Origin: Deltaproteobacteria bacterium | GTDB taxonomy: Bacteria; Desulfobacterota; Deferrimicrobia; Deferrimicrobiales; Deferrimicrobiaceae | Assembly: GCA_021802685.1 (NCBI GenBank) | Contig: JAJZRM010000052.1 | Coordinates: 1-11,292 of the forward strand | Length of the DNA stretch: 11,292 nucleotides | Direction: 5' to 3' | Shown here: one piece after another, positions 4,521 to 11,292 of the stretch | How positions within the stretch are numbered: position 1 is the stretch's first letter | How the letters are laid out: each line of letters starts with the position of its first letter | Notes under the pieces: model-generated | The model's input: the letters and a program-made list of their open reading frames with translations, nothing else | Databases searched by the model: none | Told to the model about the DNA's origin: nothing | Translations under genes and position numbers: made by a program

Positions 4521-6299
4521 CTACCCGATCGGGTAGCGCTCCTTCTCGAGCGTCGCGGCGGCGAGCTTGCGCTTCGCGTCCAGCAACCCCGCGGCCTCGT
4601 ACCTTCCCGCGCGCCGGATCCCGGAGAGGAGCATCTTCAGGGTGTCCCCCTCGCCGATATAGAAGGCCGCCCGCCGCGCGGCGGTCCCGCACGACTCGGA
4701 GGCCCGGAAAGCGAACACCCGGGCCGCCGCTTCCGCCAGGGATGCCCGCGAGGCGTTTCCGGACGCGGCGATCTTCTCCGCGCGCAGCAGGGTGCTTTCG
4801 AGGGCGAACACGCCGATGGCCAGGTCGGCCAGGGCGATCAACGTCTCCTGCTCGTCCTTGATTTTCGCCAGGAAGCGCTGCACCGCCGCGCCCGCAAGGA
4901 CCAGGAAGGCGTCCTTCAGGTTGCGCAGCAGCGCCTTCTCGGCGCCGAAAGGAACCCCGGGAGGTTCCGCGGGAGGGGCGGAGAGGCGGCCCACCGCCTT
5001 CATCACTTCCTCCTGCAGGGGGAGTTCGCCTTTCATCGCCCGCCGCAAGAGGGTGCCGGGGATCAGCATCCGGTTGATCTCGTTGGTCCCCTCGAAGATC
5101 CGGTTGATCCGTTCGTCGCGGTAGAACCGCTCCGCCGGGTACTCCTGCGTGTAGCCGTACCCGCCGAAAATCTGCACGACCTCGTCCACCACGAGGAACA
5201 GGGCGTCGCTGCAGAACACCTTGGCGACGGCGCATTCGATGGAGTACTCCTCGATCCCGCGCTGGTACGCGCCGTAATAGTCGGGGATCCCCTTCGGCAC
5301 GGTCGCCAGGCGGTCGTCGACCATCCCGCCCACCCGGTACACCACCGACTCGGAGGCGAACGTGGCCGCCACCATGTCCGCGATCTTCTCCCGGATGGCG
5401 CCGAAGGTCCCGATGGTCACGCCGAACTGCTTCCGGAGGTTCGCGTATCCGACCCCTTCCCCGATGGCGTACTTCGCCCCTCCCATGACGCAGGCGCCCA
5501 GCTTGAGCCGTCCCACGTTCAGCACGTTGAAGGCGATCTTGTGCCCTTTCCCGATCTCTCCCAGGACGTTTTCCACGGGGACGAGCGCGTCCTCGAGGAT
5601 CACCTGGGTCGTCGAGGAGCCCCGGATCCCCAGCTTCTTTTCCTCCGGCCCCGGCGTGACGCCGGGGAACGTCCGTTCGACGAGGAAGGCGGTGAAGTGC
5701 TCGCGGTCGATCTTCGCGAAGATCGTGAAGAGGTCGGCGAAACTGCCGTTGGTGATGAACTGCTTCGTGCCGTTCAGGACGTAATGCTTCCCGTCCGGAG
5801 AGAGCGTGGCGAGCGTGCGGGCGCTCAGGGCGTCGCTGCCGGAGTCGGGCTCGGTGAGGCAGTAGGCGGCGAGCCACTCCCCGGTGATGATCTTCCCGAG
5901 GTACTTCTCCTTCTGCCGTTTCGTCCCGTAATAGATCAACGGCAGCGTGCCGATCCCGGAGTGCGCGGCGTACGCCGTGGAGAAGCCGCCGTAGAGGGAC
6001 GCTCTCTCCGCCGCCACCAGGCTCGTCGTCTTGGACAGCTCCAGGCCGCCGTACTCCTCCGGAGCGTCGATCATGAGGAGCCCCAGTTCCCCGAACCGGC
6101 GCAGCAGCGAAACCAACAGTTCGAAGTCGTGGTTCTCCAGCCTCTCGACGTGGGGGAGGACCTCGTTCCGGACGAACTGCTCCGTCGTGTCGCCGAGCTG
6201 GATCTGCTCTTCGGTGAAATCTTCCGGGGTGAACACGCTCCCCGCGGGAACGTCCCTGATCAGGTATTCGCCGCCCTGAAGGAGATTTTCGGAGATCAT
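4521..6299 (-). CDS. Acyl-CoA dehydrogenase, long (VLCAD/ACAD9-like)
   Basis: A 592-aa flavoenzyme of fatty-acid beta-oxidation that oxidises acyl-CoA to trans-2-enoyl-CoA. Domain order: helical N-domain (to about 140), beta domain with YCLTEPDSGSDA (146-157) and FITNGSFADLFTIFAKID (181-198), helical C-domain with QIFGGYGYTQEYPAERFYRD (376-395). The catalytic base is Glu403 in RIFEGTNEINR. About 170 residues follow the core, the extra helical region typical of VLCAD/ACAD9-type enzymes, which often act on long chains and associate with membranes. ATG 6299 has the ribosome site GAGGTGG and matches the family N-terminus; the frame is open upstream but that stretch covers the promoter. It leads an operon with the CHI-fold gene. 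A partial thiolase of the same pathway lies at the right end of the window. Confidence 0.95.
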   Translation of the reverse strand: MISENLLQGGEYLIRDVPAGSVFTPEDFTEEQIQLGDTTEQFVRNEVLPHVERLENHDFELLVSLLRRFGELGLLMIDAPEEYGGLELSKTTSLVAAERASLYGGFSTAYAAHSGIGTLPLIYYGTKRQKEKYLGKIITGEWLAAYCLTEPDSGSDALSARTLATLSPDGKHYVLNGTKQFITNGSFADLFTIFAKIDREHFTAFLVERTFPGVTPGPEEKKLGIRGSSTTQVILEDALVPVENVLGEIGKGHKIAFNVLNVGRLKLGACVMGGAKYAIGEGVGYANLRKQFGVTIGTFGAIREKIADMVAATFASESVVYRVGGMVDDRLATVPKGIPDYYGAYQRGIEEYSIECAVAKVFCSDALFLVVDEVVQIFGGYGYTQEYPAERFYRDERINRIFEGTNEINRMLIPGTLLRRAMKGELPLQEEVMKAVGRLSAPPAEPPGVPFGAEKALLRNLKDAFLVLAGAAVQRFLAKIKDEQETLIALADLAIGVFALESTLLRAEKIAASGNASRASLAEAAARVFAFRASESCGTAARRAAFYIGEGDTLKMLLSGIRRAGRYEAAGLLDAKRKLAAATLEKERYPIG

Positions 6300-6350
6300 T
6301 ATTCCACCTCGCCCTCGGGATTCCCCGGTTTCCTTGGGGTCCTCTGCATC

Positions 6351-6379
6351 ATCATACTTCCACTTAACGTTCATGTAAA
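6351..6379 (-). promoter_or_regulatory. Promoter of the acyl-CoA dehydrogenase operon with MerR operator, copy B
   Basis: On the minus strand TTTACA (6379..6374), a 17-base spacer and TATGAT (6356..6351) form a good sigma-70 promoter; +1 would be near 6344. The spacer contains TGAACGTTAAG, and 6376..6352 matches 21 of 25 bases with the MerR gene's own leader (3478-3502). A site between -35 and -10 is typical for MerR-family regulators. Confidence 0.68.
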
Positions 6380-6390
6380 GTACGAAGAGC

Positions 6391-6418
6391 AAAAAAAACG
6401 AGGGCGGCGACGCCGCCC
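6391..6418 (-). terminator. Intrinsic terminator of the PEP-CTERM-like gene
   Basis: On the minus strand the near-perfect GC palindrome GGGCGGCG-T-CGCCGCCC (6418..6402) is followed by TCG and eight Ts (6398..6391). This is a classical Rho-independent terminator. It insulates the acyl-CoA dehydrogenase promoter, whose -35 box begins 12 bases further on. Confidence 0.85.
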
Positions 6419-6440
6419 CCGATCCGTAACCCGCCTGGAA

Positions 6441-6462
6441 CCGCTCTCCTGAAGGAGAGCGG
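6441..6462. repeat. 9-bp perfect hairpin after the PEP-CTERM-like gene
   Basis: CCGCTCTCC-TGAA-GGAGAGCGG forms a 9-bp stem with a 4-base loop, 17 bases past the stop codon of the minus-strand miniprotein and before the main terminator. It lacks a T-tract. It may protect the 3' end of the short mRNA from exonucleases. Confidence 0.5.
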
Positions 6463-6478
6463 CCCACCCCCCGGAGAA

Positions 6479-6646
6479 TTACCTGCGGAACTTCCTGCGC
6501 CCCCAGAGGGCGAGTCCCACCACACCCGACCCGAGGAGCACCAACGCCCCGGAGGAAGCCGGGGGTGCATTGCCGAACGCCGCCAGACCCACCCCGCTGA
6601 ACATGCCGATAAATGCCACCAACAATATGATTATGCCCGTTTTCAT
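6479..6646 (-). CDS. PEP-CTERM-like membrane miniprotein (55 aa)
   Basis: A 55-aa protein with an N-terminal hydrophobic segment that may be a signal peptide (MKTGIIILLVAFIGMFSGVG), a short linker FGNAPPASSGA, a second hydrophobic stretch LVLLGSGVVGLALWG and a basic tail RRKFRR. The second half has the layout of a PEP-CTERM sorting signal (LLGSG-x-GL followed by G-R/K-R), but the Pro-Glu-Pro is replaced by Ala-Pro-Pro-Ala. It may be a degenerate exosortase substrate or a plain two-span membrane peptide. The frame is open upstream, but ATG 6646 begins the hydrophobic segment; a weak purine-rich ribosome site (AGGGGGAT) lies further upstream than usual. A sigma-54 promoter precedes it and an intrinsic terminator follows, so it is a single-gene transcript. 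No exosortase gene is in the window. Confidence 0.72.
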   Translation of the reverse strand: MKTGIIILLVAFIGMFSGVGLAAFGNAPPASSGALVLLGSGVVGLALWGRRKFRR

Positions 6647-6698
6647 TTGAATTCTTTGGATCCCCCTTCTGTCTCCTGCCGCCACCGCACATATATTT

Positions 6699-6714
6699 TG
6701 CACCTTTGATGCCA
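6699..6714 (-). promoter_or_regulatory. Sigma-54 (RpoN) promoter of the PEP-CTERM-like gene
   Basis: TGGCATCAAAGGTGCA on the minus strand has GG-N10-GC in exact register and matches 14 of 16 bases with the promoter at 1862-1877. Transcription would start near 6688, about 42 bases before ATG 6646. Sigma-54 control of PEP-CTERM genes through the PrsK/PrsR system is known in exosortase-bearing bacteria. Confidence 0.78.
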
Positions 6715-6740
6715 AACGGCCATTTAAGGTTTCTTGCTGG

Positions 6741-6754
6741 AATCATTGATGATT
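6741..6754. repeat. Short perfect inverted repeat upstream of the second sigma-54 promoter
   Basis: AATCAT-TG-ATGATT is a perfect 14-base palindrome about 27 bases upstream of the -24 box. A further inverted pair, ATTTTCG (6756-6762) and CGAAAAT (6774-6780), follows. Either could be a binding site for an activator or for IHF-like bending. Inference only. Confidence 0.3.
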
Positions 6755-6789
6755 AATTTTCGCCCTCGCCCCCCGAAAATCCTCCATCG

Positions 6790-6819
6790 TGTTTATGGGA
6801 AAAGGTTTTCCCATAAACA
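6790..6819. terminator. Perfect 14-bp palindrome, likely terminator of the sulfhydrylase gene
   Basis: TGTTTATGGGAAAA-GG-TTTTCCCATAAACA is an uninterrupted 14-bp inverted repeat with a 2-base centre, starting 16 bases past the stop of the minus-strand sulfhydrylase gene. No T-tract follows on either strand, so the stem alone would have to act. It is also about 75-105 bp upstream of the sigma-54 promoter at 6699-6714, so an activator-binding role is an alternative. Confidence 0.5.
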
Positions 6820-6835
6820 GAAATCATCCGCCCCT

Positions 6836-8134
6836 TCAGATCTTGCGCAGCGCTTGGTCGAGATCCTCCAGGATGTCGTCCGCATGCTCGAGTCCGACGG
6901 AGAGGCGGACGAAATCGTCCGTGACACCCGTTGCGAGACGCTCCTCCGGCGTCAGTTGCTGGTGGGTGGTGGAAGCCGGATGGATGACGAGACTCTTCGC
7001 ATCCCCGATGTTCGCCAGGTGGGAGAAAAGCGACAGGGAGTTGATGAACTTCTTTCCGGCCTCGATCCCTCCCTTGATGCCGAATCCCAGGATCGCGCCG
7101 TACAGTCCGCGGTGGTGGTATTTCTTCGCCAGGGCGTGCGCCGGATGGCTCGGAAGACCCGGGTAGCTCACCCATTCGACACTGGGGTGCTTCCCGAGGA
7201 ACCGCGCCACGGCCAGCGCGTTCGTGCTGTGCCGCTCCATCCGCAGGTGAAGCGTCTCCAGTCCCTGCAGAAACTGGAACGCGTTGAACGGAGATAGGGC
7301 CGGCCCCAGGTCCCGCAGGAGCGTGACCCGAAGACGGATGATGAACGCCACGTTTCCCAGCCCCGGGAAGTTTCCGAAGACCTCCCAGAAATTCAGCCCG
7401 TGGTACGAAGGGTCGGGCGAGGTGTACTCGGGGAAGTTCCCGTTCCCCCAGTCGAACTTCCCGGAGTCCACGACGACGCCGCCGATGGAGGTTCCATGCC
7501 CTCCGATGAACTTGGTGGCCGAGTGGATGACGATGTCCGCTCCGTGATCGAAGGGCCGGAGCAGGAAAGGGGTCGGCATCGTGTTGTCCACCACGAGCGG
7601 GATCCCCGCGTCGTGGGCGATCTTCGCAACCGCCGCGAAATCGAGGGTGTCCAGCTTGGGGTTCCCCACGGTCTCGGCGAAGATCGCCTTCGTCTTCTTC
7701 GTGAGCGCCTTCCGGAAATTCGCGGGATCTCCCGGATCGACGAACTTCACCTCGATCCCCATCCTCGGGAAGGTGTTGGAGAAGAGATTGTACGTGCCCC
7801 CGTACAGGGAGGCCGAGGAGATGATCTCGTCCCCCGCGCGGGCGATGTTCAGGAGGGCGAGCGTCTCCGCCGCCTGGCCCGATGCGACCGCCACGGCCCC
7901 CGAGCCGCCCTCCAGGAGAGCCATCCGCTGCTCGAACACGTCGGTCGTGGGATTCATGATCCGGGTGTAGATGTTGCCGAACTCCTGCAGGGCGAACAGT
8001 CGCGCGGCATGGTCGGAATCCTTGAAAACATACGACGTGGTCTGGTAGATCGGCACCGCCCGGGCGCATGTCGCCGGGTCCGGTTTCTGACCTCCGTGGA
8101 GCGCGAGGGTTTCCGGTTTCAGGGTCGAGGACAT
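6836..8134 (-). CDS. metY: O-acetylhomoserine sulfhydrylase (aminocarboxypropyltransferase)
   Basis: A 432-aa PLP enzyme of the Cys/Met metabolism family, of the length usual for O-acetylhomoserine sulfhydrylases. It makes homocysteine from O-acetylhomoserine and sulfide in methionine synthesis. Seen in order: ETLALHGGQKPD at the N-terminus, Tyr/Arg phosphate-binding pair in NIYTRIMNPTTDVFEQR (54-70), SGQAAETLAL (85-94), NTMPTPFLLRP (184-193), the PLP lysine Lys208 in HSATKFIGGHGT, and the C-terminal FVRLSVGLEHADDILEDL. The NFPEYTSPDPSYHGL insertion is characteristic of this subfamily rather than of cystathionine gamma-synthase. ATG 8134 follows AAAGGAG with good spacing. No SAM riboswitch fits in the short leader. 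Confidence 0.94.
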   Translation of the reverse strand: MSSTLKPETLALHGGQKPDPATCARAVPIYQTTSYVFKDSDHAARLFALQEFGNIYTRIMNPTTDVFEQRMALLEGGSGAVAVASGQAAETLALLNIARAGDEIISSASLYGGTYNLFSNTFPRMGIEVKFVDPGDPANFRKALTKKTKAIFAETVGNPKLDTLDFAAVAKIAHDAGIPLVVDNTMPTPFLLRPFDHGADIVIHSATKFIGGHGTSIGGVVVDSGKFDWGNGNFPEYTSPDPSYHGLNFWEVFGNFPGLGNVAFIIRLRVTLLRDLGPALSPFNAFQFLQGLETLHLRMERHSTNALAVARFLGKHPSVEWVSYPGLPSHPAHALAKKYHHRGLYGAILGFGIKGGIEAGKKFINSLSLFSHLANIGDAKSLVIHPASTTHQQLTPEERLATGVTDDFVRLSVGLEHADDILEDLDQALRKI

Positions 8135-8218
8135 GGGAAGGCTCCTTTCCGTTCCGGGAATATCCTAATGACGATATATTTTATAGGGTATACAGGTTAT
8201 TGGGAAGGACGGATGGTG
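8135..8218 (-). promoter_or_regulatory. Leader and AT-rich promoter region of the sulfhydrylase gene
   Basis: On the minus strand TTGACA (8222..8217) overlaps the TGA stop of the upstream sensor gene. It is followed by an AT-rich stretch containing TATACC and CTATAAAATATAT (around 8160-8190). The best -10 is uncertain because spacing from TTGACA is longer than ideal for TATACC. A separate promoter for the sulfhydrylase seems likely, but the exact boxes cannot be fixed by eye. Confidence 0.4.
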
Positions 8219-9988
8219 TCAACCAGTAGCCGGCCGATCCGGTTTCGCCCGAAGGGACCGGATGCCGTAAGCGAGCATGTCGGCAAGCTCCGAGAGGAGC
8301 AGGACATCTTCCGGGCTGAACGCGTCGGGCGCGGGCGAATAGATGTTCAAGGCGCCGAGCCGCCCGCCGAAGGGCAGGGACACGCTCGAGGCGTACCCCC
8401 GGCGGAGCGCCTCCGCGCGCCACGGTTCGAAGGACGGGTCCGTGTGGATGTCCCGGGCGACCACGGGAGCTCCCGTGCGGATGGCCGTTCCCGTCGGGCC
8501 CCTGCCGCGCGCGGTATCCTCCCAGGTCAAGGCCAGGGTTTCGAGGTTCCCTTCCTCCAATCCGAACTGGGCCACGGGGCGCACGGATTTCCCCGGGTCG
8601 TCCTCGGCGAATCCGGCCCATGCGAGTCGGTACCCTCCTTCCTCGACGACGATCCGGCACACATCGGAGAGCAGTTCCGATTCGTCCTTCGCCCGCAAGA
8701 GGGCGCGGCTGCATTTCCACAACATGCGCAGCGCCCGGTTCGCCATGCGGAGCGCCTCCTCCCCGCGCTTCCGCCCGGTGACGTCGCGCGTCACGCCGAA
8801 AACGCCGATGACTTTCCCTCCGCCGTCCCTCCACGGTCCCTTCGATGTGGAGAACACGCGGTTCCCTCCCCGGGACGTCACCGCCTCCTCGTACGTGCGT
8901 GTTGCGCCGGTGCGAACGATCTCCCGGTCCCATCTCGTCATGACGCTCGCGCAGTCGGGGGAAAACAGGTCCCGGTCGTATTTCCCGATGATCTCCTCGA
9001 CCGGTTTGCCGACGAATTCCGCGCCCGCGGGGTTCACCATGAGGTACCGGCCGTCGAGGTCCTTAAGGTAAATCGCATCGGTCGAATCTGCGATGACGGC
9101 GTTCAGCAGGTTGTGGCTCCGCACCGCATCGGCGGTGCGCTCCGCCACCCTCGCCTCCATCTCCTCGAGGACCACCTGGAGGGTCTCCTCCGCCTCTTTC
9201 CTCCGCGTGAGGTCGGTCAGCAGGATCGCCGTCCCCTCGAACTTCCCCGAACCCTCCAGAATCCGGTGCATCTCCCCCTGGTAGTGGCGCATGCCCATGG
9301 GAGTATCGACCGCTTTCTCGAACCCCCGGGAAGGGACCTCGGCCGCCTGGAACCGGGCCAGCTCCTCCGCGAAGACGGCGAGCGGTTTCCCCCGCCGCTC
9401 CTCGGCGCAGCCTGTCCCCGTCACGAGGGTGTCCTCGCCGAGCATCGCCGCGGCTGCGCGGTTCATGTTCTCCACGCGGCCCTGCGCGTCGAGGAGGAAC
9501 GCCGGGCCCGGCAGGCTCTCGAAGAACGCGAGGTACCGGCTCCTCCCCCTGGAGGCGCGCTCCCGCTCGAGGCAGAAGGCCACCTCGGCATGGTCGAAGA
9601 ACCGCTCGACGGATCGGCGGCGCGTTTCCCGCTCTTCGGGGGGAAATCCCGCGCCGAGGACGAGGTCGACGAAACTGCGCCGGTAGAATTTCATCAGGAG
9701 GAGGGACAGCCGGGGATCAATGCCGCGGTCGCGGTGGCGCCTCGCTTCGAGGACGCCGAACGCGGAAACCGGGCCGGACGGAAAATCCTCGCCGGCGGGA
9801 AGTTCGGGGGAGCGGCCGGGGGCCGCCGAAAGGGAGAGGAGGGAAGCGGAAAGGTCGGAGATGGACGCGCGCCAGATATCCGCGAGCGCGGAGGCGTGCA
9901 TCCCGTAACCGTCCTGGACGGCGTACTCGAGTACGCGCTCCGCCAGCCAGGATTCGCCGCCCGCTATGAGGTCGCGCACGCGCTCCAA
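8219..9988 (-). CDS. PAS-PAS-GAF sensor protein lacking an output domain
   Basis: A 589-aa protein. Residues 1-145 are a helical domain with GILEARRHRDRG-type signature (here FGVLEARRHRDRGIDPRLSL, 77-96) and MKFYRRSFVDLVL, which I recall at the N-terminus of deltaproteobacterial sensor kinases and which has no assigned ligand. A PAS domain spans about 150-265, a short coiled coil 262-290 (RRKEAEETLQVVLEEMEARV), a second PAS about 295-405 (STDAIYLKDLDGRYLMVNPAG) and a GAF about 425-580. The chain ends just after the GAF: there is no histidine kinase, GGDEF, EAL or HTH region, and only 84 bp separate it from the next gene. No membrane segment is seen, so it is cytoplasmic. The start is TTG 9988 with GGAGG nine bases upstream; an in-frame ATG-TAG lies further up (10048..10043). 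Confidence 0.85.
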   Translation of the reverse strand: MERVRDLIAGGESWLAERVLEYAVQDGYGMHASALADIWRASISDLSASLLSLSAAPGRSPELPAGEDFPSGPVSAFGVLEARRHRDRGIDPRLSLLLMKFYRRSFVDLVLGAGFPPEERETRRRSVERFFDHAEVAFCLERERASRGRSRYLAFFESLPGPAFLLDAQGRVENMNRAAAAMLGEDTLVTGTGCAEERRGKPLAVFAEELARFQAAEVPSRGFEKAVDTPMGMRHYQGEMHRILEGSGKFEGTAILLTDLTRRKEAEETLQVVLEEMEARVAERTADAVRSHNLLNAVIADSTDAIYLKDLDGRYLMVNPAGAEFVGKPVEEIIGKYDRDLFSPDCASVMTRWDREIVRTGATRTYEEAVTSRGGNRVFSTSKGPWRDGGGKVIGVFGVTRDVTGRKRGEEALRMANRALRMLWKCSRALLRAKDESELLSDVCRIVVEEGGYRLAWAGFAEDDPGKSVRPVAQFGLEEGNLETLALTWEDTARGRGPTGTAIRTGAPVVARDIHTDPSFEPWRAEALRRGYASSVSLPFGGRLGALNIYSPAPDAFSPEDVLLLSELADMLAYGIRSLRAKPDRPATG

Positions 9989-10042
9989 GGGGATCCGCCT
10001 CCGCGGCCGTCGCCGGCCTCCGGCAGATGAAATCGCCCGTAC

Positions 10043-10058
10043 CTACATTTTACCTCCT
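10043..10058 (-). other. Strong ribosome site with ATG directly followed by TAG, in frame with the sensor gene
   Basis: On the minus strand AGGAGGT (10058..10052) precedes ATG (10048..10046), whose next codon is TAG (10045..10043). The TTG start of the sensor gene lies exactly 20 codons downstream in the same frame, with no stop between. Either this is a start-stop regulatory element, or an amber mutation at codon 2 of the original start, with translation now beginning at TTG. Confidence 0.6.
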
Positions 10059-10129
10059 GCGGAAAAAATCGGGGGTGAATTGAATTCAACAACGGGGCGC
10101 AACGTGCCTTCGGCAGGTGCCCCCGGGGA

Positions 10130-11292
<1,163 letters not shown>

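Noticed and set aside
3931..5877. A 648-codon minus frame that would fuse the CHI-fold protein to upstream sequence
   Set aside because: The upstream part is an out-of-frame reading of the acyl-CoA dehydrogenase gene; the signal peptide at ATG 4485 marks the true start.
8135..8218. SAM-type riboswitch before the sulfhydrylase gene
   Set aside because: The gap is only 84 bp, mostly promoter-like and AT-rich, with no room for the aptamer and no multi-stem fold seen.
7400..10030. Very long plus-strand open frame (876 codons) opposite the sulfhydrylase and sensor genes
   Set aside because: It is antisense to two genes with clear family motifs; its translation is arginine/glycine/proline-rich with no recognisable domain, as expected from GC-rich DNA lacking stop codons in the antisense frame.

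Overview
The window is GC-rich bacterial chromosome, tightly packed and mostly coded on the minus strand. The mix of genes fits a Desulfobacterota-like (former Deltaproteobacteria) or related lineage: sigma-54 regulators, PAS/GAF sensors, a PEP-CTERM-like miniprotein, fatty-acid beta-oxidation enzymes and a long-hairpin repeat. This assignment is inference from gene content. No rRNA, tRNA, CRISPR array or phage gene was seen.

Left part (1-2016). A partial rubrerythrin-like protein (minus) is divergent from folE (GTP cyclohydrolase I, plus). Next come a 42-aa single-span membrane ORF, an FmdB-type zinc-ribbon protein and a 66-aa DUF2892 membrane protein, all minus. Between fmdB and the DUF2892 gene sits a 161-bp palindromic element with 23-bp terminal inverted repeats and a 5-bp target duplication (CTAAG). 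Removing it in thought restores a compact two-gene operon. That operon is preceded by a sigma-54 promoter with exact GG-N10-GC geometry.

Middle (2017-6299). A PAS-AAA+-Fis sigma-54 activator (minus) is divergent from a MerR-family regulator (plus). Convergent with the MerR gene is an operon (minus) made of a long acyl-CoA dehydrogenase followed by a secreted chalcone-isomerase-fold protein. The MerR promoter and the dehydrogenase promoter share a 25-bp sequence with 21 identities. MerR therefore probably controls itself and this lipid operon.

Right part (6300-11292). A PEP-CTERM-like miniprotein has a second sigma-54 promoter, 14/16 identical to the first, and a clear intrinsic terminator. 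Then follow O-acetylhomoserine sulfhydrylase (metY-like), a PAS-PAS-GAF sensor with no output domain, and a partial thiolase, all minus. The thiolase supplies the last step of the pathway that acyl-CoA dehydrogenase begins. The sensor gene has a strong Shine-Dalgarno followed by ATG-TAG, in frame with and 60 bases upstream of its TTG start.

Two regulatory circuits stand out: a sigma-54 circuit reaching two tiny-membrane-protein transcripts, and a MerR circuit reaching acyl-CoA oxidation plus a CHI-fold protein. No single large new system is evident. The most novel items are these circuits, the palindromic element inside an operon, and the start-stop codon pair.
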